Shown here one piece after another: positions 9,271-18,719 of a DNA stretch of 64,000 nucleotides. The position numbers were made by a program, and so were the translations under genes. Source of the DNA: Hyphomicrobiales bacterium (GTDB lineage Bacteria > Pseudomonadota > Alphaproteobacteria > Rhizobiales > Rhizobiaceae); the NCBI GenBank assembly GCA_900472485.1, contig UCII01000001.1:431986-495985 (forward strand), read 5' to 3'. Positions within the stretch are counted from its first letter, which is position 1. Each line of letters starts with the position of its first letter. The notes beneath the pieces are model-generated. The model did not search any database and was not told where the DNA came from. It saw only the letters and a list, made by a program, of their open reading frames with translations.

Positions 9271-9365
9271 AAGTAACGCTGCACCTGTCCAGCCCCGTGT
9301 GCACGCGTCAGGCGAGATTGTCGAAATTCATCAACATCGAAATTGGCTTGAGGCCATCGAAGCAG

Positions 9366-9402
9366 TTGACGCAATTTTAACTGAAGATACTATATATAGT
9401 GT
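9366..9402 (+). promoter_or_regulatory. nrd promoter with NrdR-box-like palindrome
   Basis: A -35 TTGACG (9366-9371) is followed 16 bases later by TACTAT (9388-9393), which lies within the perfect palindrome ACTATATATAGT (9389-9400). This is close to the NrdR-box consensus with central CwATATATwG. NrdR is the ATP/dATP-sensing repressor of ribonucleotide reductase operons, and its sites usually overlap the -10 as here. NrdR sites normally come in pairs; a convincing second box is not visible. Confidence 0.65.
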
Positions 9403-9592
9403 TCGAGGTTCTTCTGATTCGCAAGGATTGGAGGCTAAGACGGGAATCCGGTCGGCGAACATGATGATCGCTAAGCCGGAGCTGCCCCCGCAACTGTGAG
9501 CGGTGAGCATTCGTTCGATGACGTCACTGAGACCGTGTGTCTTGGGAAGGCAAGACGAATGTTATGACCCGCGAGCCAGGAGACCTGCCTTG
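9402..9592 (+). ncRNA. cobalamin (adenosylcobalamin) riboswitch upstream of nrdHIEF
   Basis: The conserved blocks of the B12 riboswitch appear in order: GGGAATCCGGT (9442-9452), GCTGCCCCCGCAACTGT (9481-9497), CACTGAG (9525-9531), TGGGAAGGC (9543-9551) and the B12 box GAGCCAGGAGACCTGCC (9573-9589). It lies just downstream of the predicted nrd promoter and 260 bases before nrdH, in the same direction. Riboswitches of this class usually lower expression when coenzyme B12 is plentiful. That fits switching from this B12-independent reductase to a B12-dependent class II enzyme (NrdJ) elsewhere in the genome. Confidence 0.95.
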
Positions 9593-9796
9593 AGCATTGA
9601 CGTCCACGGGCGGGGTGTCCGGCTGGCGAGCGATGGTCCATGCGGCATAATGGCCGCCCTCGCTTCCTCGAAGATCCCGCTGATAACTTCGGGGTGAAGT
9701 CCATGTTCCTGAGTATCTATAGTCGCCCGCGCGAGTGACGGCCGCTTAAATGCGTCCGGCCGCCGGCTAGGTTTGCTCCACTTTTCACCCGCCGAG

Positions 9797-9828
9797 CGGG
9801 CATCATCCGATGCCCGAGCGATTTTCCG
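9797..9828 (+). terminator. hairpin in the nrd leader, possible riboswitch expression platform
   Basis: CGGGCATC (9797-9804), loop ATCC, GATGCCCG (9809-9816) form a perfect eight-base-pair stem. A short ATTTT tract follows (9821-9825), 25 bases before the nrdH start. It could be an intrinsic terminator or a ribosome-site sequestering element driven by the upstream cobalamin riboswitch. The U-tract is short, so termination is only plausible. The rest of 9593-9852 shows no ORF of note. Confidence 0.4.
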
Positions 9829-9852
9829 TGCCCATCCATACGAGGATATCTC

Positions 9853-10074
9853 ATGAGCATCACCGTCTACAGCAAGCCCGCCTGCGTCCAGTGCACAGCC
9901 ACGACCCGCGCGCTTGATCGCCAAGGCATCGACTACACCATCGTCGACGTATCGACCGATGCCGCCGCCTATGAGCTGGTGCAGGGTCTCGGCTATCGCC
10001 AGGTTCCGGTTGTCGTCGCCGGCGAACTGCATTGGGCCGGCTTCCGTCCCGACATGATCAGCGCTCTCGCTTAA
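9853..10074 (+). CDS. nrdH: glutaredoxin-like protein NrdH
   Basis: A 73-residue NrdH redoxin that donates electrons to the class Ib ribonucleotide reductase NrdEF. It has the thioredoxin-fold start [22 protein letters not shown] with the redox pair CVQC at residues 11-14. The C-terminal half carries the NrdH-specific [26 protein letters not shown] precedes the ATG. It is the first gene of the operon and lies behind the cobalamin riboswitch leader. Confidence 0.97.
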   Translation: MSITVYSKPACVQCTATTRALDRQGIDYTIVDVSTDAAAYELVQGLGYRQVPVVVAGELHWAGFRPDMISALA

Positions 10075-10085
10075 GGAGCCGGGCG

Positions 10086-10481
10086 GTGGGCGAGATCGTC
10101 TATTTCTCCAGCCGGTCGGAAAATACCCATCGCTTCGTTGCCAAGCTTGCATTGCCGGCTGCTCGTATCCCGCTTGCCGCGGGAGACGAATTTCGAGCGA
10201 CCTCGCCCTATGTCCTGATCGTCCCGACCTATTGCGGCGACGGTGGCAAAGGGGCCGTGCCCAAGCAGGTGATCCGCTTCCTCAACGATGCGGGCAACCG
10301 TTCGAACATCCGCGGGGTCATCGCCGCGGGCAACAGCAACTTCGGCGCGACCTACGGGATCGCCGGCGACATCATCTCTGTCAAATGCCAGGTGCCGTAT
10401 CTCTATCGGTTCGAACTTCTGGGCACGGATGAGGATGTCGCCAATGTCAGACAGGGATTGGAACGATTTTGGATACGCTAA
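10086..10481 (+). CDS. nrdI: class Ib ribonucleotide reductase flavoprotein NrdI
   Basis: NrdI is the flavodoxin-like protein that activates the manganese cofactor of NrdF. The sequence reads [20 protein letters not shown] at the start, with an [10 protein letters not shown] phosphate-binding loop, and [20 protein letters not shown] in the middle. It ends in the family's [18 protein letters not shown] chose the GTG at 10086-10088 because AAGGAG (10073-10078) is seven bases upstream; the longer ATG reading from 10032 overlaps nrdH. At 131 residues it has the usual NrdI length. It overlaps the start of nrdE. Confidence 0.95.
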   Translation: MGEIVYFSSRSENTHRFVAKLALPAARIPLAAGDEFRATSPYVLIVPTYCGDGGKGAVPKQVIRFLNDAGNRSNIRGVIAAGNSNFGATYGIAGDIISVKCQVPYLYRFELLGTDEDVANVRQGLERFWIR

Positions 10482-12679
10482 GCTCTTCTTTGTCGCGGGA
10501 CGCGGGCGAAAAACCGCAGAGCACTTTTTCTGCTACCACGAATGATCGGCCAGCCAAGGCCGCGGAACCAGCATTGGATTATCACGCACTGAACGCCATG
10601 CTGAACCTCTATGACGAGCACGGAAAGATCCAGCTCGACAAGGATCGTATGGCGGCCAAGCAATACTTCCTCCAGCACGTCAATCAGAACACGGTCTTCT
10701 TCCATAACCTCAGGGAAAAGCTCGATTATCTGGTGAGGGAAGGCTACTACGAGCAGGAGGTGCTGGATCAGTATTCCTTCAATTTCGTGCGCGATCTCTT
10801 CGATCACGCCTATGCGAAGAAATTCCGTTTTCCGACCTTTCTCGGCGCCTTCAAATACTACACCAGCTACACGCTGAAGACCTTCGATGGAAAACGCTAT
10901 CTCGAGCGTTACGAAGACCGCATCTGCATGGTCGCGCTGACGCTGGCGCATGGCAGCGAGCAGATTGCGCGCGATCTGGTGGACGAGATCATCTCCGGGC
11001 GTTTCCAGCCGGCAACACCGACCTTCCTCAATGCCGGCAAGAAGCAGCGCGGAGAGCTGGTCTCCTGCTTCCTGCTGCGTGTCGAAGACAATATGGAATC
11101 GATCGGCCGCGCCATTAACTCGGCTCTGCAGCTTTCGAAACGCGGCGGAGGCGTGGCGCTATCGCTCACCAACATCCGTGAGGCCGGCGCACCCATCAAG
11201 CATATCGAGAACCAGTCGTCGGGCATCATTCCCGTCATGAAGCTGCTGGAAGACTCCTTCTCCTACGCCAACCAGCTTGGCGCGCGGCAGGGGGCGGGCG
11301 CCGTCTACCTGAACGCTCACCATCCCGACATCATGCGCTTCCTCGATACCAAACGCGAAAATGCCGACGAGAAGATCCGCATTAAGACACTATCGCTCGG
11401 CGTGGTCATTCCGGACATTACTTTCGAGCTCGCGAAGAACAACGAGGATATGTACCTATTCTCGCCCTATGATGTGGAGCGCGTTTATGGCGTGCCATTT
11501 ACCGAGATTTCGGTGACGGAGAAGTATCGCGAGATGGTGGCCGACAGCCGCATCCGCAAGAAGAAGATCAAGGCGCGCGAATTCTTCCAGGTGATCGCCG
11601 AAATCCAGTTCGAAAGCGGTTATCCCTACATCATGTTCGAGGACACGGTGAACCGCGCCAATCCGGTTGCCGGCCGCATCACCATGAGCAATCTCTGCTC
11701 GGAAATCTTGCAGGTCAGCGAAGCCAGCGCATACAACGATGACCTGTCCTACAAGCATATGGGCAAGGACATCTCCTGCAATCTCGGTTCTCTGAATATT
11801 GCTGCCGCGATGGACAGCCCGGATTTCGGCAAGACGATCGAGATGTCGATCCGTGCGCTGACGGCCGTCTCGGACATGAGCCATATCTCCTCCGTACCCT
11901 CGATCGAGAAGGGCAATGACGAAAGCCATGCGATCGGCCTCGGCCAGATGAACCTGCACGGCTATCTCGCCCGCGAGCGCATTTTCTACGGTTCGGAAGA
12001 AGGCGTCGACTTCACCAACATCTACTTCTACACGGTCACCTACCACGCCATTCGCGCCTCGAACCTGCTTGCTGTCGAGCGCGGCCAAAGCTTCAAGGGC
12101 TTCGAGAATTCGAAATACGCTTCCGGTGAATATTTCGACAAATACACGAACCAGGAATGGAAGCCGGCGACCGAGCGCGTCGCGGAAATCTTCGAAACCG
12201 CCGGCATCGCCGTCCCGACGCAGGAAGATTGGTGCGCGTTGAAAAGAGCTGTTATGGAGGGCGGGCTCTATAACCAGAACCTGCAGGCCGTGCCGCCGAC
12301 AGGCTCGATCTCCTATATCAACCACTCGACCTCCTCGATCCATCCGATTGTCTCGAAGATCGAGATTCGCAAGGAAGGCAAGATCGGCCGCGTCTATTAT
12401 CCGGCCGCCTTCATGACCAACGACAATCTCGACTACTACCAGGATGCTTACGAGATCGGGCCGGAAAAGATCATCGACACCTATGCTGCGGCCACCCAGC
12501 ATGTCGACCAAGGCCTGTCGCTGACGCTGTTCTTCCGCGATACCGCGACAACGCGCGATATCAACAAGGCGCAGATCTACGCCTGGAAGAAGGGTATCAA
12601 GACTATCTATTACATCCGCCTTCGTCAGATGGCGCTCGAAGGCACGCAGGTTCAGGGCTGCGTTTCCTGCACGCTCTGA
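10469..12679 (+). CDS. nrdE: class Ib ribonucleoside-diphosphate reductase alpha subunit
   Basis: The catalytic subunit NrdE (up to 736 residues) closely resembles enterobacterial NrdE. It has [20 protein letters not shown] at the start, [18 protein letters not shown] with the first active-site cysteine, and MSNLCSEIL holding the Asn-Cys-Glu radical triad. [16 protein letters not shown] is near the end, and the C-terminal redox pair is QGCVSCTL. It lacks an N-terminal ATP-cone, as class Ib enzymes do. The apparent start is TTG at 10469, overlapping nrdI by 13 bases; a later TTG near the conserved LDYHAL is an alternative. It makes deoxynucleotides without B12. Confidence 0.96.
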   Translation: MDTLSSSLSRDAGEKPQSTFSATTNDRPAKAAEPALDYHALNAMLNLYDEHGKIQLDKDRMAAKQYFLQHVNQNTVFFHNLREKLDYLVREGYYEQEVLDQYSFNFVRDLFDHAYAKKFRFPTFLGAFKYYTSYTLKTFDGKRYLERYEDRICMVALTLAHGSEQIARDLVDEIISGRFQPATPTFLNAGKKQRGELVSCFLLRVEDNMESIGRAINSALQLSKRGGGVALSLTNIREAGAPIKHIENQSSGIIPVMKLLEDSFSYANQLGARQGAGAVYLNAHHPDIMRFLDTKRENADEKIRIKTLSLGVVIPDITFELAKNNEDMYLFSPYDVERVYGVPFTEISVTEKYREMVADSRIRKKKIKAREFFQVIAEIQFESGYPYIMFEDTVNRANPVAGRITMSNLCSEILQVSEASAYNDDLSYKHMGKDISCNLGSLNIAAAMDSPDFGKTIEMSIRALTAVSDMSHISSVPSIEKGNDESHAIGLGQMNLHGYLARERIFYGSEEGVDFTNIYFYTVTYHAIRASNLLAVERGQSFKGFENSKYASGEYFDKYTNQEWKPATERVAEIFETAGIAVPTQEDWCALKRAVMEGGLYNQNLQAVPPTGSISYINHSTSSIHPIVSKIEIRKEGKIGRVYYPAAFMTNDNLDYYQDAYEIGPEKIIDTYAAATQHVDQGLSLTLFFRDTATTRDINKAQIYAWKKGIKTIYYIRLRQMALEGTQVQGCVSCTL

Positions 12680-12687
12680 ACGTTTGA

Positions 12688-13674
<987 letters not shown>

Positions 13675-13780
13675 GGATCGAGCTTGGCGCAGCTCAGGCG
13701 GTTCGAGCCGCCGCCTTGGAAACGGTGCCCTGACGGCTGCCGTCGCTGAGCGGCGCTCATCTCCGCTTGGAAACACAAAC

Positions 13781-13807
13781 GGCCGGCTCTAACAAATAGA
13801 GCCGGCC
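13781..13807. terminator. bidirectional hairpin between nrdF and the HU gene
   Basis: GGCCGGCTCT (13781-13790) and AGAGCCGGCC (13798-13807) form a perfect ten-base-pair stem with loop AACAAAT. It lies between the convergent nrdF and HU genes, and GTTTGTGTTT follows it on the minus strand. A shared terminator is the simplest reading. Confidence 0.75.
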
Positions 13808-13836
13808 ATTGATCCATCGGACCTTAACGATCCGGA

Positions 13837-14115
13837 TTACTTGTTGAGCGCATCCCTCAGCGCCTTTGCCGGCGTGAAGGCGAGCTTCTTCGATGCGGCA
13901 ACCTTGATGGTTGCGCCCGTGCCCGGATTGCGAGCTTCGCGCGCCGGCGTATCCTTGACTTTGAACTTGCCAAAGCCCGGGATCGAGGTTTCGGCGCCGG
14001 ATGTTGCGGCTCCGGTAATGGCTGCAAAGACGGCTTCGACAATCGCCTTGCTCTGGACTTTGGTAAGCTTGTGGTCTGCAGCGATCTTGTCTGCGATTTC
14101 ATTGGTGGTGGTCAT
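13837..14115 (-). CDS. hupB: HU-family nucleoid DNA-binding protein
   Basis: A 92-residue HU/IHF-superfamily protein. TNEIADKIAADHKLTKVQSK forms the N-terminal helical dimerisation part, IPGFGKFKVKDTPAREARNP the beta-arm start, and GTGATIKVAASKKLAFTPAKALRDALN the C-terminal end. The arm has RNPGTG where most HU proteins have RNPxTG, so DNA bending is expected. GGGGGAAG precedes the ATG. Rhizobia usually carry several HU paralogs; whether this is the major one cannot be told from here. Confidence 0.95.
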   Translation of the reverse strand: MTTTNEIADKIAADHKLTKVQSKAIVEAVFAAITGAATSGAETSIPGFGKFKVKDTPAREARNPGTGATIKVAASKKLAFTPAKALRDALNK

Positions 14116-14466
14116 GAGGCTTCCCCCGCATTGATGACGCTGGAATCATTTCCATTGACGATGTCCATTGTCACCTGGAGTCGGGGCCGGAAAGGCTGAG
14201 AATGCCTGTATTTCCACAGGTTCCGACGCATCGAGGCCATTTTGAACGCTTTCCGCAAGCGTTTTTCCAGTCATGGGCTCGGTCGGGCGGCCGATGGGAG
14301 AGCGCTCCGTGCTACCGCAGACGCCTGCGAATCTGCTGAAAGGGCCGGAATCAGAGCTTCAGCGCCCTCTTCGCCATCCGGATGCGAGCGGTAACGGGTC
14401 ATTGAAACTGGCCTTTTGCCCGACAGGTCTATAGAGGCTTGGCTGTGATAAATGATGGGACAGACA
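14116..14466. other. intergenic region between HU and a small orphan
   Basis: The HU promoter should lie near 14116-14200. A stem AACGCTT (14245-14251)/AAGCGTT (14257-14263) followed by TTT resembles a rightward intrinsic terminator, though no rightward gene ends just before it. Nothing else stands out. Confidence 0.3.
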
Positions 14467-14688
14467 ATGGAACACGAGATCAAGATAGGCAACCGCGGCG
14501 ATTTCGGGCTTTGGGCCATCGAGGTCGCAAAGCAGATCATCAGCGACGAGGGCTTTGAACTGGCGAGAGCGGCACGGGACGGCACGGAGGATGATGTCCG
14601 CGCGGCCGGTAACGCGCTTGGCCAGGCGATCACCAATGCGATGATGGAAGTCTATGACGGTTTGACCGAAGGAGCGGATGAAGATTAG
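14467..14688 (+). CDS. small hypothetical protein
   Basis: A 73-residue acidic protein (EIKIGNRGDFGLWAIEVAKQ, ending EVYDGLTEGADED) with amphipathic helices and no signal peptide or membrane segment. I do not recognise the family. A longer start at 14452 exists, but the ATG at 14467 has GGGA six bases upstream. It stands alone between the HU gene and the Tim44-like gene. Codon use fits the surroundings, which favours a real gene over the minus-strand frames that overlap it. Confidence 0.55.
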   Translation: MEHEIKIGNRGDFGLWAIEVAKQIISDEGFELARAARDGTEDDVRAAGNALGQAITNAMMEVYDGLTEGADED

Positions 14689-14853
14689 GATCGTCTTCGA
14701 GGGTTGTGGCAATCATCCGCGTGCTTGCGCGGCCGGCTTTCTCTGGATTGAAATCTGAAAGTTGCACCAACTTAAAATCGCAGCCTTACAATCAGGAACA
14801 GGCATCCCCATATAGGGGCGGATTAGTCTTTCTGCCCTATGACAGGAGAGCCA

Positions 14854-15852
14854 ATGTTCAGTGCAGTACCGCGTTTTGCCAAGATCGCAGCCATCGTTGT
14901 CCTTGCCGCCGCTTCTTCCGTAGCGACCTTTGACGCCGCCGATGCGCGTCGGGCTGGATCCAGCGGCTTTGGAAGCCGTGGGACGCGTACCTTTGATACC
15001 CCGGCCATAACGCGGACGGCGCCCACGCAGGCTGCCCCGATCGATCGGTCGATGACGCAGCGGCCGCAGCAGCAGACCACGACCCAGCCGCCGCTCGGCG
15101 CGCCGCAGCGTCCAGGCCTTTTCGGCGGCTTCGGTGGGTCGATGATCGGCGGCCTGATCGCCGGCGGTCTACTGGGCATGATGCTCGGTCATGGTTTTGG
15201 CGGCGGCATCGGCCTCCTCGGCATGCTGCTGCAGATCGGCCTGATCGTGCTGCTCATCAGCTTTGCCATGCGATTCTTCGCAAACCGCCAGCGCACGCAA
15301 TATGCAGCACCGGGATCCGGGTCGTCCTACAATATGAACCCCATGAACAATGCGGGTGCTTCCCCGCGTCCTTCCTTCTCCATCCCGTCTATCGGCGGCG
15401 GAGCGGCAGCTGCGCCGAAAGCGCGCCAAGCCAATGACGAGATCGGGCTGCAGCAGGCCGATCTCGATCGCTTCGAGCACCTTCTGACAGAAATCCAGTC
15501 GGCCTATGGCAAAGAAGACTATGCCACGTTGCGCCGGCTGACCACTCCGGAAGCCATGTCCTACCTCGCCGAAGAACTTGGGGAAAACGCGACCAGCGGC
15601 GTGCGCAACAGCGTTTCCGACGTGCGCCTGCTGCAAGGCGATATCGCCGAGGCCTGGCGCGAGGACAATGCCGAATATGCGACGCTTGCCATGCGCTATT
15701 CGAGTATCGACGCAATGGTCGATCGCACGACCGGGAAACTCGTCGACGGCGATGATCGCACGCCCTCGGAAACGACGGAACTTTGGACCTTCGTGCGTAA
15801 GTCTGGTGCCGATTGGACACTTTCTGCGATCCAGGGAACGGAGCTGCACTGA
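14854..15852 (+). CDS. Tim44-like domain membrane protein
   Basis: A 332-residue protein with an N-terminal hydrophobic leader (AKIAAIVVLAAASSVATFDA). A low-complexity Pro/Gln/Thr linker spans about 45-95, and a Gly-rich membrane segment at 95-145 includes GGLIAGGLLGMMLGHGFGGG and LLQIGLIVLLISFAMRFF. The C-terminal Tim44-like domain covers about 190-330 (LQQADLDRFEHLLTEIQSAY, ending ELWTFVRKSGADWTLSAIQG). In bacteria such proteins sit in the inner membrane with unknown function; only the domain relates them to mitochondrial Tim44. The ATG at 14854 has AGGAG upstream, better than the one at 14839. Confidence 0.85.
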   Translation: MFSAVPRFAKIAAIVVLAAASSVATFDAADARRAGSSGFGSRGTRTFDTPAITRTAPTQAAPIDRSMTQRPQQQTTTQPPLGAPQRPGLFGGFGGSMIGGLIAGGLLGMMLGHGFGGGIGLLGMLLQIGLIVLLISFAMRFFANRQRTQYAAPGSGSSYNMNPMNNAGASPRPSFSIPSIGGGAAAAPKARQANDEIGLQQADLDRFEHLLTEIQSAYGKEDYATLRRLTTPEAMSYLAEELGENATSGVRNSVSDVRLLQGDIAEAWREDNAEYATLAMRYSSIDAMVDRTTGKLVDGDDRTPSETTELWTFVRKSGADWTLSAIQGTELH

Positions 15853-16015
15853 TCTGCGCGGCTTCCGCAGAGAGCCGCCTCACGAGGGATCGGGGGCGGC
15901 TAATCATATCCCGAAACTGATTGTCCTCATCCTTTAAACCTGAAGCAGTGGAGTAGCTGTCGAAGCCGGCGCGGCATCCACCTTGACTTGCCGAGCCCGT
16001 TCTTTAATGTCCCAA

Positions 16016-16033
16016 TGTGGAAACGTTACCACA
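16016..16033 (+). promoter_or_regulatory. LacI-type operator before the aldolase-led sugar cluster
   Basis: TGTGGAAACGTTACCACA is symmetric at 16 of 18 positions around a central AACGTT, the usual form of LacI-family operators. It lies just downstream of a possible -35 TTGACT (15983-15988) and 15 bases before the first gene's start codon. The LacI-family gene at the far end of the cluster is the likely binder. Confidence 0.6.
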
Positions 16034-16047
16034 TCGGGAGGAAACAG

Positions 16048-16872
16048 ATGAAATCCGCGCGGCTCAACCGCCTGTTCGGCGTGTCTGGAAATTGCTTTGA
16101 CGTCGCCATCGATCATGGGATGTTCAATGAACGGACCTTTCTCGCCGGCATCGAGGACATGCGCACGGCGATCAAGGTCATTGCCGATGCCGCGCCCGAT
16201 GCTATCCAGCTTCCGCCTGGTACCGCGCCTATTCTTCAGGCGATCCCCGGCAAGCATCGTCCGGCTCTAGTGCTGCGGACCGATATCGCCAATATCTACG
16301 GCAATCCGCTGCCCTCGGCACTGTTTTCCGAGATGATCGACCGGGGCGTGGAACAGGCGGTGGCACTCGATGCCGCTTGCGTCGTCGTCAATCTTTTGAT
16401 GCTGCCGAACCAGCCCGAAGTCTACCGCGCCTGCGTGCGCAACGTGAACAGCCTCAAGCGCGAGTGCGAGATTTACGGCATGCCGCTGATGGTCGAGCCG
16501 CTGGTCATGCAGGATAATTCCAACGGTGCCTATATGGTCGATGGTGCGATCGACAAGATCCTGCCGCTGGTGCGTCAGGCTGCCGAACTCGGCGCCGACA
16601 TCATCAAGGCCGACCCCTGTGACAATGTTCAGGACTACCACCGCGTCATCGAGATCGCGCAAGGTTTGCCCGTACTGGTGCGCGGCGGCGGACGCGTCTC
16701 GGATCAGGAAATCCTTTTGCGCACAAAGCAGTTGATGGAGCAGGGCGCCCGCGGCATCGTCTATGGTCGCAACGTTATCCAGCACAGCAATCCCGCTGGC
16801 ATGACGCGCGCCCTGATGGCGATCGTCCATGAGGAGGCTTCGGTCGAAGACGCCTCGCGGCATCTCGCCTGA
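16048..16872 (+). CDS. class I aldolase of the DhnA/FbaB (DeoC/LacD) superfamily
   Basis: A 274-residue TIM-barrel aldolase. FDVAIDHGMFNE near residue 17 resembles the DHG motif of archaeal-type class I fructose-bisphosphate aldolases. GADIIKADPCDN holds the likely Schiff-base lysine K187, and VLVRGGGRVSDQE and GIVYGRNVIQHSNP form the phosphate-binding end. The start at 16048 follows GGGAGGAAACAG and the LacI-type operator; the longer frame from 15988 would cover the operator. It probably cleaves the phosphorylated sugar produced by the downstream isomerase and kinase. The exact substrate is not readable. Confidence 0.85.
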   Translation: MKSARLNRLFGVSGNCFDVAIDHGMFNERTFLAGIEDMRTAIKVIADAAPDAIQLPPGTAPILQAIPGKHRPALVLRTDIANIYGNPLPSALFSEMIDRGVEQAVALDAACVVVNLLMLPNQPEVYRACVRNVNSLKRECEIYGMPLMVEPLVMQDNSNGAYMVDGAIDKILPLVRQAAELGADIIKADPCDNVQDYHRVIEIAQGLPVLVRGGGRVSDQEILLRTKQLMEQGARGIVYGRNVIQHSNPAGMTRALMAIVHEEASVEDASRHLA

Positions 16873-16893
16873 CGCATCGTGGGAGGAGGAAAC

Positions 16894-18051
16894 ATGAAGA
16901 AGGTATTCCGCTTCGGCGTCATCGGCTGTGGCCTGATGGGGCGCGAATTCGCAAGCGCTGCGGCGCGCTGGCTGCATCTTGCCGACATGAGGGCGTGGCC
17001 GGAAATCGTTGCCGTCTGCGATACCAATGCGGTACTGCTGGACTGGTTCAAGGATAATGTTCCGTCGGTCCGACAGTTCACCAGCGACTATAAGGAATTG
17101 CTGGCGAATCCGGATGTCGATGCGGTTTATTGCGCCGTGCCGCATGTGCTGCACCAGCAGTTCTATGTCGATATTCTGAAGGCCGGAAAGCATCTGCTCG
17201 GCGAAAAGCCGTTCGGCATGGATGCGGCACAGAACGGCGAGATCATGGCGGTCCTCGCCGAGAACCCGAAGCTTTTGGTTCGTTGCTCGTCGGAAATGCC
17301 CTTCTTCCCTGGAGCGCAGAAGGTCATCGCGCTCGCCGAAAGCGGCGAGATGGGCGATATTCTCGAGGTCGAGGCCGGCTTTCTGCATTCGTCCGACATT
17401 GACAGGCAAAAGCCGATCAACTGGAAGCGCATGGCCGATATCAATGGCGATTATGGCTGCATGGGCGATCTCGGTATGCATGTGCTGCATGTGCCCCTGC
17501 GGCTCGGCTGGCGCCCGCAGACGCTGCATGCGCAACTGGTCAAGAAGATCACCGAGCGTCCGGACGGCAAGGGCGGCATGGTGCCGTGTACGACCTGGGA
17601 CAATGCGACGATCAATACCCGCGTCAGCGCGGCTGGCCAGGATTTTCCGATGGTACTGAAGACCTGGCGGATCGCACCGGGGGAGGCCAATACCTGGTAT
17701 ATTCGCATCCTCGGCATGAAGAAGAGTGCCTTCTTCACCACCAAGTCGCCGCGGCAATGGCAGTGGATGGACTATAATGGCGGTGCACAAGCCTGGAGCA
17801 CCGAGGACCTTGGATACGGCTCGCTCTTCCCGGCAATTACCGGCAAGATCTTCGAATTCGGCTTCGCGGATGCCATACAGCAAATGTGGGCGGCCTTCAT
17901 CGACGAGCTGGCGGGTGGAAACGCCAACGGCTTTACCTGCGCCACTCCGGCAGAAGCGCAGGCTCATCACGCTGTACTGACGGCGGCACTGAAATCTGGC
18001 CGCGAAAATATCGTCGTGCCGGTCGATTACGAAGGAGCGTCCACGCGATGA
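16894..18051 (+). CDS. Gfo/Idh/MocA-family NAD(P)-dependent oxidoreductase
   Basis: A 385-residue sugar or polyol dehydrogenase. The Rossmann motif FGVIGCGLMGREFASAAARW is near residue 6, VDAVYCAVPHVLHQQFYVDI follows, and the family lysine motif GEKPFGMD is near 103. The C-terminal alpha/beta domain starts around 130. The start at 16894 follows GGGAGGAGG. It lies 21 bases after the aldolase gene and its stop overlaps the isomerase start, so it is firmly part of the operon. It probably oxidises, or epimerises through oxidation, a cyclic sugar before isomerisation. Confidence 0.9.
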   Translation: MKKVFRFGVIGCGLMGREFASAAARWLHLADMRAWPEIVAVCDTNAVLLDWFKDNVPSVRQFTSDYKELLANPDVDAVYCAVPHVLHQQFYVDILKAGKHLLGEKPFGMDAAQNGEIMAVLAENPKLLVRCSSEMPFFPGAQKVIALAESGEMGDILEVEAGFLHSSDIDRQKPINWKRMADINGDYGCMGDLGMHVLHVPLRLGWRPQTLHAQLVKKITERPDGKGGMVPCTTWDNATINTRVSAAGQDFPMVLKTWRIAPGEANTWYIRILGMKKSAFFTTKSPRQWQWMDYNGGAQAWSTEDLGYGSLFPAITGKIFEFGFADAIQQMWAAFIDELAGGNANGFTCATPAEAQAHHAVLTAALKSGRENIVVPVDYEGASTR

Positions 18052-18719
18052 AGCGCTCCGAAATCAACGAAGCGCTGCTGCGTGCAAGCAAAACCCTTGA
18101 CCATTGGCGCTGGTCTCTGCCGGAATGGGGATATTGGACCGCGGCGGATTTCACCGCCAATCCGGAAGCGGCTCGCTATCTGCGCGCCCATCAATTGGGA
18201 TGGGACGTCACGGATTTCGGCTCCGGCCGCTTTGCCGAATGCGGCCTCGTACTCTTCTGCCTGCGCAACGGCATCGTCGGTGTCGAAGGCGAGCGGACCT
18301 ATGCCGAAAAGCTGCTTTTCGTCGAGGAAGGGCAGGTCACGCCGACCCATCGCCACAAGGCGAAGATGGAGGATATCATCAACAGGGCCGGCGGCGATCT
18401 CGTTATCGAATTCGCGGCGACCGACGCCGAAGGCAATATCCTGCAGGATGACGTGACCGTCCCGGTCGACGGCTTGCCGAGGAAGCTTGCCGCATGGGAG
18501 TCTTTGGTTCTTTCCCCTGGCCAGAGCGTGACGATCCATACCGGGCTCTATCATCGCTTCTACGGCCGAAAGGGCGGCGGACCTGTGTTCGTCGGCGAAG
18601 TCAGTCAGGTCAACGACGACAACAGCGATAATTACTTTCTGGAGCCAATCGGGCGCTTCGCCGCGATCGAGGAAGATGAACCGCCCCTCAGGCCCCTGTG
18701 GAACGAGGCAGGTGGCTGA
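18048..18719 (+). CDS. D-lyxose/D-mannose isomerase-family sugar isomerase
   Basis: A 223-residue cupin-fold protein like bacterial D-lyxose ketol-isomerases. The metal site is visible as H101 and H103 in PTHRHKAKMEDIINRAGG with E108, and H169 in IHTGLYHRFYG. These enzymes interconvert D-lyxose and D-xylulose or D-mannose and D-fructose with Mn. The ATG overlaps the stop of the oxidoreductase gene, and the stop overlaps the kinase start. The product would be a ketose for the adjacent PfkB kinase. The true sugar may differ from lyxose. Confidence 0.87.
   Translation: MKRSEINEALLRASKTLDHWRWSLPEWGYWTAADFTANPEAARYLRAHQLGWDVTDFGSGRFAECGLVLFCLRNGIVGVEGERTYAEKLLFVEEGQVTPTHRHKAKMEDIINRAGGDLVIEFAATDAEGNILQDDVTVPVDGLPRKLAAWESLVLSPGQSVTIHTGLYHRFYGRKGGGPVFVGEVSQVNDDNSDNYFLEPIGRFAAIEEDEPPLRPLWNEAGG

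Noticed and set aside
14359..14712. A 117-residue minus-strand frame opposite the small orphan
   Set aside because: No ribosome site, and the plus-strand frame has more natural composition.
16267..17970. A 567-residue minus-strand frame
   Set aside because: It is antisense to the aldolase and oxidoreductase genes, which have good ribosome sites and catalytic motifs.
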